A stretch of 64,000 nucleotides of DNA from assembly GCF_001696605.3 (NCBI RefSeq), contig NZ_CP031716.1, positions 1,240,001 through 1,304,000 on the forward strand. The letters are read 5' to 3'. A program made the translations under genes and the position numbers. The notes beneath the pieces were generated by a model. It was not told the DNA's origin, did no database searches, and worked only from the letters and a program-made list of their open reading frames with translations. Source of the stretch: Acinetobacter wuhouensis. GTDB taxonomy: Bacteria; Pseudomonadota; Gammaproteobacteria; Pseudomonadales; Moraxellaceae. Shown here piece by piece: positions 17,642 through 26,581 of this stretch. Numbering within the stretch: the first letter of the stretch is position 1; every line of letters begins with the position of its first letter.

Positions 17642-18643
17642 CTAACGGCTTGTAATCTCAGTCCCTAAAAGCCATAACGCAGTTGCGTACATGCGACTTT
17701 TATTATAGGTGGTAATGACCTGAAAATTTGGATAAGTGATGTAGTAAATAGGTCCAAAATCATCTTGTAATTGAATAACATTGACCAAATCAAGATCATC
17801 AATTTTGACCGCAGGATTGAGCGGTGCGATGCCTAAATTTTTAATTGAGCCATAGGGAACAGGTTGAGTAAGATCTTTCGCGATAATTGATTCAGGATTG
17901 GTTCCTGTATAACGCGCTAAAAATGCAATCGGTTGATCGCGTTGCCAACCATTTTGTGCAAGGTAGTTTGCAATGGAACCAATTGCATCTACTGCTGAAT
18001 TACGCAGGTCTACATGCCCATTGCCATCATAGTCCACACCAAACTTTGGAATATTACTTGGCATGAATTGTGGATAGCCAACAGCGCCTGCATAAGAACC
18101 TACAATCGAATTTGCTGGAACACCATCTTTATATGACCAAGCGATGAGTGCCGCCAGTTCATCTTGGAAGTATTGCGCACGACGTGGATAACCAAATCCG
18201 AGTGTTGCAAGTGCATCACGAGTGATGAATGAGCCTTTATTTGCCCCATATCCAGTTTCTACACCTAAAATCCCAAGAATGATCTCCTGAGGCACACCAA
18301 ACTGCTGTTCTGCGCGATTTAGGGTATCTGCATATTGGTTTTGAAAACGTACGCCTTTTTGAATCGTACCTTCAGCTAAAAAGTTAGTTTTATATTGATA
18401 CCAAGGTTTACTTTCACCTGGACGATCCATAATCTTAATAATATTGGGTAAGTTGCGAGAACCATTCATTGCCCAATCGACTTGTTCGTTGCTTAAACCA
18501 TAGGTTTGCATGGTTTTTGCTTTAAAGTTGTTATATTCAGGGCTATTTGCAAAATCATTGGCTTGGCAAAAACTGGTCACTGAAAAAGCAGCTGCACAAA
18601 AAGATATATTTCTGACCTTTTGTAAAAACCCTAAATTAAACAT
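17642..18643 (-). CDS. mltB: Membrane-bound lytic murein transglycosylase B
   Basis: A 333-aa family GH103 enzyme that cleaves the MurNAc-GlcNAc bond to leave 1,6-anhydro ends. The catalytic Glu is E129 in ILGVETGYGANKG. Other family marks are YAGAVGYPQFMPSN, DYDGNGHVDLRNS and DAIGSIANYLAQNGW. The signal peptide ends near FCQA; its Cys is not in a good lipobox, so it may be soluble like SltB1. It lies between rodA and rlpA, a recurrent cell-wall cluster. AGGAAAT precedes the start. Confidence 0.94.
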   Translation of the reverse strand: MFNLGFLQKVRNISFCAAAFSVTSFCQANDFANSPEYNNFKAKTMQTYGLSNEQVDWAMNGSRNLPNIIKIMDRPGESKPWYQYKTNFLAEGTIQKGVRFQNQYADTLNRAEQQFGVPQEIILGILGVETGYGANKGSFITRDALATLGFGYPRRAQYFQDELAALIAWSYKDGVPANSIVGSYAGAVGYPQFMPSNIPKFGVDYDGNGHVDLRNSAVDAIGSIANYLAQNGWQRDQPIAFLARYTGTNPESIIAKDLTQPVPYGSIKNLGIAPLNPAVKIDDLDLVNVIQLQDDFGPIYYITYPNFQVITTYNKSRMYATALWLLGTEITSR

Positions 18644-18722
18644 AGGTTATATTTCCTAATTCTTTATGTTGAAAATGACTTTAAGTGAAAGTTACCGATG
18701 GTTGGGGCAACGAATATTAAGA

Positions 18723-19865
18723 TTAACGATGTGTATGAATCGACATCACGATGCCAAAAGTCGCCATCAAGGTAATAATAGCAGTACCGCCATAACTCAT
18801 AAATGGTAATGGCACACCGACAATAGGTAAGATACCACTGACCATGCCTGCATTTACAAATACATAAACAAAAAATGACAAAGCAAATGTGCCTGCGACT
18901 AGGCGACCAAAGTTATGAAAGCATTGTAGACTGATTTGGAAGGTCCTAAAAATAATACAAAAATAGATCGTAATCAAAAGCAATATACCAATCAGCCCAA
19001 ACTCTTCAGAAAATGCTGCAATAATAAAGTCTGTATGACCTTCTGGTAAAAAATGTAAGTGGGACTGCGTACCTTCCAAGTAACCACGTCCCGTAAAACC
19101 ACCTGAACCAATGGCGGTTTTTGATTGAATAATGTTCCAACCTGTGCCCAAGGCATCGGCTTCAGGATTGATTAAAGTCAGTACACGTTGCCGTTGATAG
19201 TCATGCAGTAAAAATTGCCATGCAATGGGAATAATGACTGCGACAGCGCCAATTGCACCTAAAATCATCGTCCAAGACAGTCCACTGAGAAAGAGCACGA
19301 AAATACCACTGGCTAAGATAAGTAGTGATGTTCCTAAGTCAGGTTGTTCTGCAATAAGGATAAAAGGAATTCCAATCATAATTAAAGACAGGAACACATT
19401 TTTAAAACTTGGCGGTAAAGGGTTACGTGCTAAAAACCACGCAATCATCAACGGCATTCCCACTTTTAAAAACTCACTGGGCTGCACACTGCCAAAACCA
19501 GGGATTCCGATCCAACGCTGCGCACCCATACGAACCTCACCAAAGAGTTTGACTGCGACAAGGCATACAATTCCAAACAGGTAAAAGTAGGGCGCAAAGG
19601 CTTGGTAAACTTTGGGTGGTACTTGCGCCAATGCAAACATGACCAAAAAGCCGATTCCAAAACTCATGGCTTGTTTAGAGACCAACCCCATATCTTGCGC
19701 AGAGGCACTATAAAGTACTGTCAGACCAAGTAAGGCATTTAAAAATAAAAATAGACTTAACCAGGGGTCAATATGTAGTTTTTGCCAACGAGAAGGGAGT
19801 TGGGATGTGCTGAGACCATCACGAGGTGCTTGCCGTAAAAATTTATATTGAGCGTTTGGATCCAT
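18723..19865 (-). CDS. rodA: Peptidoglycan glycosyltransferase RodA (SEDS family)
   Basis: A 380-aa polytopic SEDS polymerase of the elongasome. I prefer ATG 19865 (MDPNAQ...); a TTG six codons upstream is possible. Signatures include GSVQPSEFLKVGMPL, QPDLGTSLL, SKTAIGSGGFTGRGYLEGTQSHLHFLPEGHTDFIIA and PLPFMSYGGTAII. RodA polymerises lipid II together with PBP2 (mrdA), which is not adjacent here. It is followed by mltB. Confidence 0.95.
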   Translation of the reverse strand: MDPNAQYKFLRQAPRDGLSTSQLPSRWQKLHIDPWLSLFLFLNALLGLTVLYSASAQDMGLVSKQAMSFGIGFLVMFALAQVPPKVYQAFAPYFYLFGIVCLVAVKLFGEVRMGAQRWIGIPGFGSVQPSEFLKVGMPLMIAWFLARNPLPPSFKNVFLSLIMIGIPFILIAEQPDLGTSLLILASGIFVLFLSGLSWTMILGAIGAVAVIIPIAWQFLLHDYQRQRVLTLINPEADALGTGWNIIQSKTAIGSGGFTGRGYLEGTQSHLHFLPEGHTDFIIAAFSEEFGLIGILLLITIYFCIIFRTFQISLQCFHNFGRLVAGTFALSFFVYVFVNAGMVSGILPIVGVPLPFMSYGGTAIITLMATFGIVMSIHTHR

Positions 19866-20212
19866 TGGTCTGTTTTGGTGCAATAAAAATGTGTCTCGGG
19901 CATGCTATCATAATCCCTATTGATGGCAACGTATGGTAAATGTTGAAGTCAATGGTTTACGGCTATTCATGAGCAAATTGAATATGTTAAAAAGCAAAAA
20001 TTAAGGATGTTTTAAGTTGCCAATGTTACTGCTATTGTGAAAAAATAAACTAAAACAATTATTTTTCATTTATTGATTGCTTAAATATTTTTAAGCTTAT
20101 GATTTTTAATTGATAATAAGTAAGCTGTTAAAGCGAACGTGATTGCAAATAAAAATGCCCTCATCATGGAGAGCATTCTTATTCATTAAAAAAAACAATT
20201 AAATTTTAACGA
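19866..20212. other. Spacer between rodA and the unknown 216-aa gene
   Basis: About 350 AT-rich bases. They hold the presumed rodA promoter and the terminator at 20149-20177. No ORF was recognised. Confidence 0.5.
20149..20177 (-). terminator. Terminator of the ABC exporter-queF operon
   Basis: On the minus strand AATGCTCTC and GAGGGCATT pair (one wobble) around CATGAT, followed by TTTTATTT. Confidence 0.8.
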
Positions 20213-20863
20213 TCAATTAAAAAATAAAGTGTCGTAATATTCAGCAACTGCTTTGATTTCAACCTTATTTAAGCTTGGAATCAATTTATCAATTGCAATA
20301 TGCACAGCTTTACCCACCGCAGCCGCGCCAATATCTGCACCTTTACGTTTGATCATGCCTAAATCTAAGGTTTTGTTGAAGTCACGCATGAAGTGATTAA
20401 TGGTTGCATCTGCAAATTGCTTCATTTGTTCAGACAGTACGGCACGATTAGTATCGCCAGCTGATGCAACCTCTGCAAAACTATTCTTTAAATTGGTAAT
20501 TAAATTTGCATCTAAAGATTCACCAACGCGGAATTGCCCTTGTGGATCTTTAAATAAGCTACGTTCAGAAAACTCGACAGAAGCACGTACAACGTTATTA
20601 TCCGCTTTACTCAATAACTGCTTAAGTAAAACCGCAACAGTAGATTTTACATATCCAGCAAGTTTTTCAGCTGTGTCACGTTTGTCGCTCTCTGGAAAGC
20701 GACGAACAAGTTCAACCAAAAGCGTATCAATAATTTCTTCATTAATAAGCAAAGCTGTTTGATCACGTAAAGGATAAAGTGGTTCGTTAGAGTTTTTTTT
20801 CTCGATACCTGTCTGAATGTTCTTTAATAGTTCTTCAGAAGGTACAAAACCAAAAAAAGGCAT
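20213..20863 (-). CDS. Conserved protein of unknown function (216 aa)
   Basis: I do not recognise the family. The protein is soluble, mostly helical and rich in charged residues, starting MPFFGFVPSEELL. A central Ala/Lys-rich stretch, DTAEKLAGYVKSTVAVLLKQLL, looks amphipathic, and the C-terminus ends in YYDTLFFN. No signal peptide or clear membrane helix is seen, though a weak glycine/alanine helix (ADIGAAAVGKAVHIA) lies near residue 185. It follows queF by 18 bp and is the last gene before the terminator, so it belongs to that operon. Confidence 0.8.
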   Translation of the reverse strand: MPFFGFVPSEELLKNIQTGIEKKNSNEPLYPLRDQTALLINEEIIDTLLVELVRRFPESDKRDTAEKLAGYVKSTVAVLLKQLLSKADNNVVRASVEFSERSLFKDPQGQFRVGESLDANLITNLKNSFAEVASAGDTNRAVLSEQMKQFADATINHFMRDFNKTLDLGMIKRKGADIGAAAVGKAVHIAIDKLIPSLNKVEIKAVAEYYDTLFFN

Positions 20864-20881
20864 GTGTTCAACCTCAATGTT

Positions 20882-21706
20882 TTATTGTCGCGCCAATCGG
20901 ATTGGGCTTGGCATCCATGATTCATCAGATACACGGTAAGGGTTAATGTCTAAACCACCACGACGTGTATACGTTGCATAAACCATCAACTTTTCAGGTT
21001 TTAAATTTTGCCAAATATCGGCAAAGATTTGCTCCACACATTGTTCGTGGAAACCGTTATGCTGACGATAAGAGATAATATAAGCTAAAATGCTCCGATA
21101 ACAAGGTTTATTGCCTTGATAACGGATAAAAACAGTGCCCCAATCTGGCTGACCTGTCACAGGACAATTACTTCTAAGCAAGTGAGAATATAGTTGAATA
21201 TCAACGTTTTCCGCAGATTTATTCGCCTGATTATCCAATGCTAAAAGACTTGCATCAGGATGATTGACTAAGCGGTCAGGTTCTTGATCATCAATACAAA
21301 TGCCTTGTGGTTTGGCAATGTCTAACTCATCCACTTGAAATAGCGTCAATGTCACAGGCGCTTGTGCTGCATTGGACAAGTCTTTTTCAACGGTGTGAAT
21401 AAAAGCTTGTTGCGAATCAAACTGGGTAAAGTTCATACTATTAAAGTAGAGCTTTAATGATTTTGATTCGATTAAGTTTGGCGATGTTGCAGGTAGCGCA
21501 ATGCGACCAATCGCAACTTGTGGAATCCCTTTGGCATTTAACCAAGAAATTTCGAAAACATGCCACCAATCCTTTCCTTTATATATGCCATCGACATGCG
21601 CATATTGCTCACGTGCTTCTGCACGCGAGATCGGGAAAAGGATGTCAGGTTGATAAGTTGTAGGGTAATTGGTGTCTTTACCTAATAAAGAAAGTTCGAC
21701 AGACAT
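20882..21706 (-). CDS. queF: NADPH-dependent 7-cyano-7-deazaguanine reductase (type II QueF)
   Basis: Reduces preQ0 to preQ1 in queuosine biosynthesis. The 274 aa match the two-domain type II enzymes. The QueF motif ESKSLKLY lies at residues 80-87, and the catalytic Cys is C181 in SNCPVTGQPDWG. EPDRLVNHP and HNGFHEQCVE contribute to the active site. Its start codon shares one base with the stop of the ABC permease gene (TAATG). Confidence 0.96.
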   Translation of the reverse strand: MSVELSLLGKDTNYPTTYQPDILFPISRAEAREQYAHVDGIYKGKDWWHVFEISWLNAKGIPQVAIGRIALPATSPNLIESKSLKLYFNSMNFTQFDSQQAFIHTVEKDLSNAAQAPVTLTLFQVDELDIAKPQGICIDDQEPDRLVNHPDASLLALDNQANKSAENVDIQLYSHLLRSNCPVTGQPDWGTVFIRYQGNKPCYRSILAYIISYRQHNGFHEQCVEQIFADIWQNLKPEKLMVYATYTRRGGLDINPYRVSDESWMPSPIRLARQ

Positions 21707-22479
21707 TATTCACGCATTCCTGAACCACGAGAAAGTAAATAGTAAGCAATACCGTAAAGTACGCCACAGCAAAGTGTCACGATGATTAAAGACAACGAAA
21801 CATTGACATCGCTATGACCTAAGATCCCGAAACGGAATGCATTGACCATATATACAATCGGGTTGACTAAAGAGAGATTTTGCCAAAATGGGCTTAAAGC
21901 ACTAATTGAATAGAATACACCACCTAAATAAGTCAGTGGTGTTAAAACAAATGTAGGGATAATCGAAATATCATCAAATGATTTGGCATAAACCGCATTG
22001 ATAAATCCGCCCAAAGAGAATAAGAGGGAAGTCACAATGACGGTATATATCGTCACGAAAATATTATGTATATAAAGGTCAGTGAAAAACAAACTCATTG
22101 CCGTCACGATTGCACCGACGAGTACACCACGACAAACACCACCAATCACATAACCACACAAAACCATGTGCAAAGGCACAGGGCTCATGATCAATTCTTC
22201 GATGCTTTTCTGAAATTTAGCACTAAAGAAACTTGAGGATACGTTGGCATAACTATTGGTAATCACAGCCATCATGATCAAACCTGGCACGATGAATTGC
22301 ATATAGCTAAATCCACCCATTTGTCCAATGCGAGAGCCGACCAAATTACCAAAGATCACAAAGTACAAGCTCATGGTGATCGCAGGTGGTAATAATGTTT
22401 GTGGCCAAATCCGCATAAAGCGGCGAATTTCTTTATAAACTAGGGTGTAGAGTGCAACACGGAGTTGGGTGAAATTCAT
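21706..22479 (-). CDS. yadH: ABC-2 type transporter permease, YadH-like
   Basis: A 257-aa inner membrane protein of six helices, with the ABC2 membrane signature FVVPGLIMMAVITNSYANVSSSFF-type region and LTPLTYLGGVFYSISALSPFWQ. It overlaps the ATPase gene by 4 bp (ATGA), giving a typical two-gene exporter. The substrate of YadGH-type exporters is unknown. Confidence 0.9.
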   Translation of the reverse strand: MNFTQLRVALYTLVYKEIRRFMRIWPQTLLPPAITMSLYFVIFGNLVGSRIGQMGGFSYMQFIVPGLIMMAVITNSYANVSSSFFSAKFQKSIEELIMSPVPLHMVLCGYVIGGVCRGVLVGAIVTAMSLFFTDLYIHNIFVTIYTVIVTSLLFSLGGFINAVYAKSFDDISIIPTFVLTPLTYLGGVFYSISALSPFWQNLSLVNPIVYMVNAFRFGILGHSDVNVSLSLIIVTLCCGVLYGIAYYLLSRGSGMRE

Positions 22480-23411
22480 TGTGCTGCTCCTTCAAGATTT
22501 TTCTCAACCATTTTCACAAATAGCTCTTCTAAGCGGTTCGATTTATTACGCATACTGCGTACACGAATGCCTTGAGATTCTAAAAGTTGAAATAAATCAT
22601 TTAAAGAATGCGCTTGATCCATCGTAACTTCTAAAGTTAAAGGATCAACCAAATTAAATTTCAAACCAATAATTTCAATATTCAATGGTTCAATCGGATG
22701 TTCTAAATCGAAAATAAAAGATTCTTCGGTCAATTGCGTCAAGAATGATTTCATTGATGTGTCTTCTTTAATCACGCCGCGGTCAATGATCGCAATTTGA
22801 CGACACAACATTTCAGCTTCTTCTAAATAATGTGTAGTGAGAATGATTGAAGTACCATTCTCATTCATTTCGGTGAGGAAGTCCCACATCGAACGACGTA
22901 GTTCAATGTCGACACCCGCAGTCGGTTCATCGAGAATTAGCAATTTCGGTTCATGCATCATGGCACGAGCAATCATTAAACGGCGTTTCATACCACCAGA
23001 GAGCATACGACCTTGGGTATTACGTTTTTCCCAAAGCCCTAATTTTTCTAGATAATGTTCTGCACGTTGTTCTGCGATCTTTTTCGGAATGCCGTAATAA
23101 CCCGCTTGGGTCACTAAAATATCAAAAGTTTTTTCAAACTGACCAAAGTTAAACTCTTGTGGAACGACACCTAAGCATTGTTTGGCATCGGATGGGTGAG
23201 TATCTAAATTATGCCCAAAAATTTCAACTGTACCCGATGTCTTACGGGTTAGTGAACTGATGATCCCGATTGTTGTGGATTTACCCGCACCGTTTGGTCC
23301 TAAGAGTGCATAAAACTCACCTTCTGGAACAGTTAAATTGATTCCTTTGAGTGCTTGGAACCCATTGCGATAGGTTTTCGATAAATCTCTTAACGTCAGC
23401 GCATCAGTCAT
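22476..23411 (-). CDS. yadG: ABC transporter ATP-binding protein, YadG-like
   Basis: A 311-aa ATPase. Walker A GPNGAGKST is at residues 38-46. The signature MLSGGMKRRLM, Walker B LLILDEPTAGVD and the switch histidine in LTTHYLEEAE are all intact. A C-terminal extension after about residue 220 is typical of the CcmA/DrrA-like group. First gene of the yadG-yadH-queF-unknown operon. Confidence 0.92.
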   Translation of the reverse strand: MTDALTLRDLSKTYRNGFQALKGINLTVPEGEFYALLGPNGAGKSTTIGIISSLTRKTSGTVEIFGHNLDTHPSDAKQCLGVVPQEFNFGQFEKTFDILVTQAGYYGIPKKIAEQRAEHYLEKLGLWEKRNTQGRMLSGGMKRRLMIARAMMHEPKLLILDEPTAGVDIELRRSMWDFLTEMNENGTSIILTTHYLEEAEMLCRQIAIIDRGVIKEDTSMKSFLTQLTEESFIFDLEHPIEPLNIEIIGLKFNLVDPLTLEVTMDQAHSLNDLFQLLESQGIRVRSMRNKSNRLEELFVKMVEKNLEGAAQ

Positions 23412-23553
23412 GAAATTCTCACTTGGTTTTTGGAGTGTGTATTGTGAGCGATCTCAAACAATAAACCAAGTGAGTTAGGTGGAATTCTGCATTGCATATA
23501 TAGGATGTTGTATAGAGCCTGCTCAGCAATTGAACAAGTTGTTTTATAAATGC

Positions 23554-23581
23554 TTTACCTAGTACGATTTTTTGTTATGAT
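23554..23581 (+). promoter_or_regulatory. Sigma-70 promoter of tRNA-Arg
   Basis: -35 TTTACC (23554-23559), 16-nt spacer, -10 TATGAT (23576-23581), with the mature tRNA beginning 18 nt after the -10. Confidence 0.6.
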
Positions 23582-23598
23582 GTGCCCACTTCTTTTAA

Positions 23599-23674
23599 GC
23601 GCCCATAGCTTAACTGGATAGAGTACGGGTTTCCGAAGCCTGTGGAGTGAGTTCGAGTCTCGCTGGGCGCACCA
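23599..23674 (+). tRNA. tRNA-Arg(CCG)
   Basis: A 76-nt cloverleaf with CCA encoded. The acceptor stem GCGCCCA pairs with TGGGCGC, the anticodon arm is CGGGT/GCCTG with loop TTCCGAA (anticodon CCG), and the T arm contains GTTCGAGTC. It reads the CGG codon. Confidence 0.95.
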
Positions 23675-23723
23675 TTTTAGACACTAAAAATAATAAAACG
23701 ATAATTCATCTGGTTCATAGAAT

Positions 23724-24140
23724 ATGCAAAGAATCGCTATAACTATATTCAAAATTATTCTTGGTTTTGTTATTGCTTATGTTGCACTAAATCTAATGCC
23801 TTTATGGAAATCATTTACTTTTATTTTGTATTTCATTGCTTTGATATCATGTGCTTATAGTGGATCAATAATGACATTGTTTTTGAATGAAATATCTTTT
23901 GAAAATAAAAAGTACGCAGTTATTGTGAGCATATTACTATTGATTAACACCCTCGCACTATTTTTGCTATTAAACGTCTATACAGAGCCATTAGAGCAAC
24001 TGGCGAATTTCGATTTAGCATTATCAATCATTGCGATCATATTTATGTTGATTGTCTTTATTTTTAACATTCCTTTATTTTTTTATTTAATCAAAGAGTT
24101 GATTCTCTACAGTTTAACCCAAGCTAAGAAAGATAAATAA
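23724..24140 (+). CDS. Unknown small integral membrane protein (138 aa)
   Basis: Four hydrophobic helices are evident, at about residues 5-28, 30-50, 62-85 and 95-125. The N-terminus is MQRIAITIFKIILGF. No family is recognised. The gene lies just after tRNA-Arg, is AT-richer than its neighbours, and has a weak ribosome site. Together with the next small ORFs it forms a short accessory-looking stretch at a tRNA, without any integrase. Confidence 0.6.
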   Translation: MQRIAITIFKIILGFVIAYVALNLMPLWKSFTFILYFIALISCAYSGSIMTLFLNEISFENKKYAVIVSILLLINTLALFLLLNVYTEPLEQLANFDLALSIIAIIFMLIVFIFNIPLFFYLIKELILYSLTQAKKDK

Positions 24141-24290
24141 AAGTATGGTTGTATCAGTGCAAATATAAAATGAATGCTATAGGTTCAGTAAAAAACTTTT
24201 ATCCTGCGTAGATTGCTATAAAAGCAATCATAATTACTGATCAATTGTGTGCTATATTTTTCAAAATTTTTAATTTAAGTGAAAATAAAA

Positions 24291-24572
24291 ATGAAATTTT
24301 CTTTTTTTGATTTAAGTGGTAGCAAAATTAAAGGTGAATGCATTCTAGTCGAACCATCGCCATTAGCAAAAGGTGGTGCTTTGCATGACCTTGTTGCAAA
24401 TGATACAGCCTTAGAAGCTGCACTTGGTGAATTTACCTTTTATGAAATGATTGATCCAGATCAAATTGAACTATGGACAAAGTTTGCCGTAGATCAAGAG
24501 AATAATGTCATGCAAAGTGATAAGTTACCTAACTTTGTGCAAATTGGGCGCGATTGGAAATTATTGGATTAA
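24291..24572 (+). CDS. Unknown small protein (93 aa)
   Basis: Soluble acidic protein, MKFSFFDLSGSKIKG..., ending DWKLLD. I prefer ATG 24291; a GTG at 24279 would add four residues but has no better ribosome site. No family is recognised. The composition is normal for a folded cytoplasmic protein. Confidence 0.6.
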   Translation: MKFSFFDLSGSKIKGECILVEPSPLAKGGALHDLVANDTALEAALGEFTFYEMIDPDQIELWTKFAVDQENNVMQSDKLPNFVQIGRDWKLLD

Positions 24573-24615
24573 CGAGCGGTGAAGTCAAATGAGGCTATTG
24601 TGATCAAGATAGCAT

Positions 24616-24726
24616 TTAATAATGACGCATCGGGCGCAAAGTGGTGATCCATCCAATTTTATATAAAAAGATGAATACGATGATGATCGCAAGTCCGATA
24701 AAAAAGTCTTTTTTATTCTTATCCAT
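24616..24726 (-). CDS. Putative 36-aa single-pass membrane micro-protein
   Basis: The ORF starts at ATG 24726 and begins MDKNKKDFFIG. One strong hydrophobic helix (about residues 8-23) is followed by a basic tail ending RPMRHY. The lysine-rich N-terminus and clean helix look like a real small inner membrane protein, but the ribosome site is weak. Function unknown. Confidence 0.45.
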   Translation of the reverse strand: MDKNKKDFFIGLAIIIVFIFLYKIGWITTLRPMRHY

Positions 24727-24857
24727 AGCTTTTTATTTAAAGTAGTTAAAATGATGCTTATTAATAAGTGTTTTGAATACGTGCACTATTATCCTCCAAT
24801 TTTACAAATTTTCAATTTCAATATTGCTGTAATAAAGTTGAATAGTGTTACCGCATC

Positions 24858-25032
24858 TTGCTAAGAAAATGATTACTGACTATATTAAAACTACAGTAGG
24901 TCATTAACCATATGAGGCTACTATTATAGTTGGACAGATCAATGACAGCTTATTGAGTTTATAGCTCCAGTCTAAACAAGAAATAAGCACTAGCTTTCCA
25001 ACCTAAAGAGCTCGCAGAAATGCGAGCTTTTT
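24858..25032 (+). ncRNA. Candidate small RNA with own promoter and terminator
   Basis: -35 TTGCTA (24858-24863), an exact 17-nt spacer and -10 TATATT (24881-24886) are followed, about 110 nt later, by an intrinsic terminator. Its stem is AGCTCGCA (25009-25016) and TGCGAGCT (25021-25028), with a GAAA loop and a T run to 25032. No ORF with a ribosome site lies between. A transcript of about 140 nt starting near 24893 is predicted. Confidence 0.45.
25009..25032 (+). terminator. Strong intrinsic terminator not next to a gene end
   Basis: Perfect 8-bp GC-rich stem with GAAA tetraloop and T tract. The nearest upstream plus-strand gene ends 440 bp earlier, which supports a separate transcript. Confidence 0.85.
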
Positions 25033-25230
25033 CAATTTTGAAATCTAATGAAATAATTTTGAAGTCCCACTATTACAAAAGTAATGCACTGTAATTTATT
25101 AATTTTTATTATGATTTTGATACAAACTTACCAAGTCTTAACATTGCCATAATATCTAACATCTTCCTATGAAAACTTATATTCATGTCATGCTATAAAA
25201 ACTCAGGATTAAAAAAAAGAGGGAAGAGCA

Positions 25231-25458
25231 ATGAATCAGATGATCACCGTAAAAGTCAAAGATCAATATAGCAATGAGGTCAATGCTATGGCGTGGCTTA
25301 ATAATTTGCATGAACAGGAGCATGCACAAGGTTTAGCATTGTTTAAAAAAATTGATCATATTATTGTTGAAGGTGAAAAGATTTTACCCAGTATCGAGTT
25401 GTTGTTTGAAAGCCGTGAAAGTGACAGCATTTATCGTGTTATTGAGCAAGTCAATTAG
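25231..25458 (+). CDS. Unknown small protein (75 aa)
   Basis: A good ribosome site, GAGGGA, lies 8 nt ahead of ATG 25231. The product (MNQMITVKVKDQYSNEV...) is soluble with a balanced charge. It has its own terminator at 25504-25536. No family is recognised. Confidence 0.65.
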   Translation: MNQMITVKVKDQYSNEVNAMAWLNNLHEQEHAQGLALFKKIDHIIVEGEKILPSIELLFESRESDSIYRVIEQVN

Positions 25459-25503
25459 TAGGTTATTATGAATAAGCGAATTGGCTAAAATTGTATGAAT
25501 CAG

Positions 25504-25536
25504 AAGAGTTGGATTTGGCTTTAATCCAACTCTTTT
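25504..25536 (+). terminator. Terminator of the 75-aa gene
   Basis: 12-bp stem AAGAGTTGGATT (25504-25515) and AATCCAACTCTT (25523-25534), then T's. Confidence 0.88.
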
Positions 25537-25585
25537 TACGTTTAGAAATATTTATAGAACTCAAACTGGTGATTGTTGTTGGTAG

Positions 25586-26581
25586 TTAGAAGCGATTTTT
25601 CCAAAGTTTTCGGGCAGTGAGCATTGCTTCTTCATAACTATTTACAACACCCATGGTATATAGCGCGATTCCCATTGTTTCAGGTACCGCGATTTCACCA
25701 TATTCATGGTTTTGCGTACCTTCCCAAACAGCTTTGAATACAGCTAAATCAAGTTCTTCTTCTATAGGGCTGCGATTATCCGTCAGTTTTGGCAGTTCAT
25801 GTTCATACAATTCGCCATTTTTAATCCCACAGATCAATGTCTTCGCATCCGGATTACGTTCAAATTCTCCACCTTCACCTTTGATCACCGCACTATTTTT
25901 ATAGCCCAGTTGAAAAGCCGCCTGTTGGTGCGAACTACGATAAGCAGGGTGGAAAATTGCTTGCATGGTTGCTTTGGCATTAAATGGATTGATTAAGCGC
26001 GCGAGTGTATGAATAGGCGAACGTAATCCCATGACATTACGAAGATTAATTAAATCCTCTAAGACGGGTGAAATAACACTTAAAGGTAAATACGCAAAAT
26101 TATGTTGAGCAAGTTGTTGTTTTACGTCAGTTTCATTTTGGCAAATGGGGAAGCCTAAATATTCTAAAACTTGTTCGGTATAAACACGATTCATGGTGTG
26201 ACCAGAAGCGCCATGCATCACGATTTTATAACCGTGTTTGGCTAAGGTTAGTGCAGCCAATAAAAACCACGGATAATGTTTACGTTTACCTGCATAAGAT
26301 GACCAGTCTAGATCCACATCCAGAGTTTGAAAATTCAATTGGTCTTTGGTCGCTTGGACAAAGCCTGTGAGTTCATTTACTGATTCTTCTTTGACACGGA
26401 GGAGCATGAGAAATGCGCCGAGTTGAACATCTAAGACTTCATCTTTCAAGATCATCGAAAAAGCTTGGTATGCTTCATCATAAGTAAGTGATCGTGCACC
26501 ATTTTTTCCTTTTCCCACGATTCGGACAAATTGGGCAAAAGGGTGTTCAAAATCTTTATAGAGATTACGTTTTGTGTTCAT
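25586..26581 (-). CDS. ybiB: YbiB/TrpD2-family protein (anthranilate phosphoribosyltransferase-like)
   Basis: A 331-aa protein with the glycosyltransferase family 3 fold of TrpD. The N-terminal helical domain (LTYDEAYQAFSMILKDEVLDVQLGAFLMLLRVKEES) is followed by the phosphoribosyltransferase-like core (MHGASGHTMNRVYTEQVLEYLG, NLRNVMGLRSPIHTLARLINPF, IKGEGGEFERNPD). E. coli YbiB does not make tryptophan but binds nucleic acid and is LexA-regulated. The neighbouring genes do not suggest tryptophan synthesis either. Confidence 0.88.
   Translation of the reverse strand: MNTKRNLYKDFEHPFAQFVRIVGKGKNGARSLTYDEAYQAFSMILKDEVLDVQLGAFLMLLRVKEESVNELTGFVQATKDQLNFQTLDVDLDWSSYAGKRKHYPWFLLAALTLAKHGYKIVMHGASGHTMNRVYTEQVLEYLGFPICQNETDVKQQLAQHNFAYLPLSVISPVLEDLINLRNVMGLRSPIHTLARLINPFNAKATMQAIFHPAYRSSHQQAAFQLGYKNSAVIKGEGGEFERNPDAKTLICGIKNGELYEHELPKLTDNRSPIEEELDLAVFKAVWEGTQNHEYGEIAVPETMGIALYTMGVVNSYEEAMLTARKLWKNRF

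Larger units (their letters stand above)
24573..25230. other. 660-bp region holding a 36-aa ORF and a candidate sRNA
   Basis: The gap is not empty. It holds a minus-strand micro-ORF (24616-24726) and, on the plus strand, a promoter-to-terminator unit (24858-25032). The remainder is AT-rich with no coding signal. Confidence 0.5.

Noticed and set aside
23599..25458. Genomic island at tRNA-Arg
   Set aside because: Small unknown genes follow the tRNA, but there is no integrase, no repeated tRNA 3' end and no mobile gene, so an integrated element is not supported.
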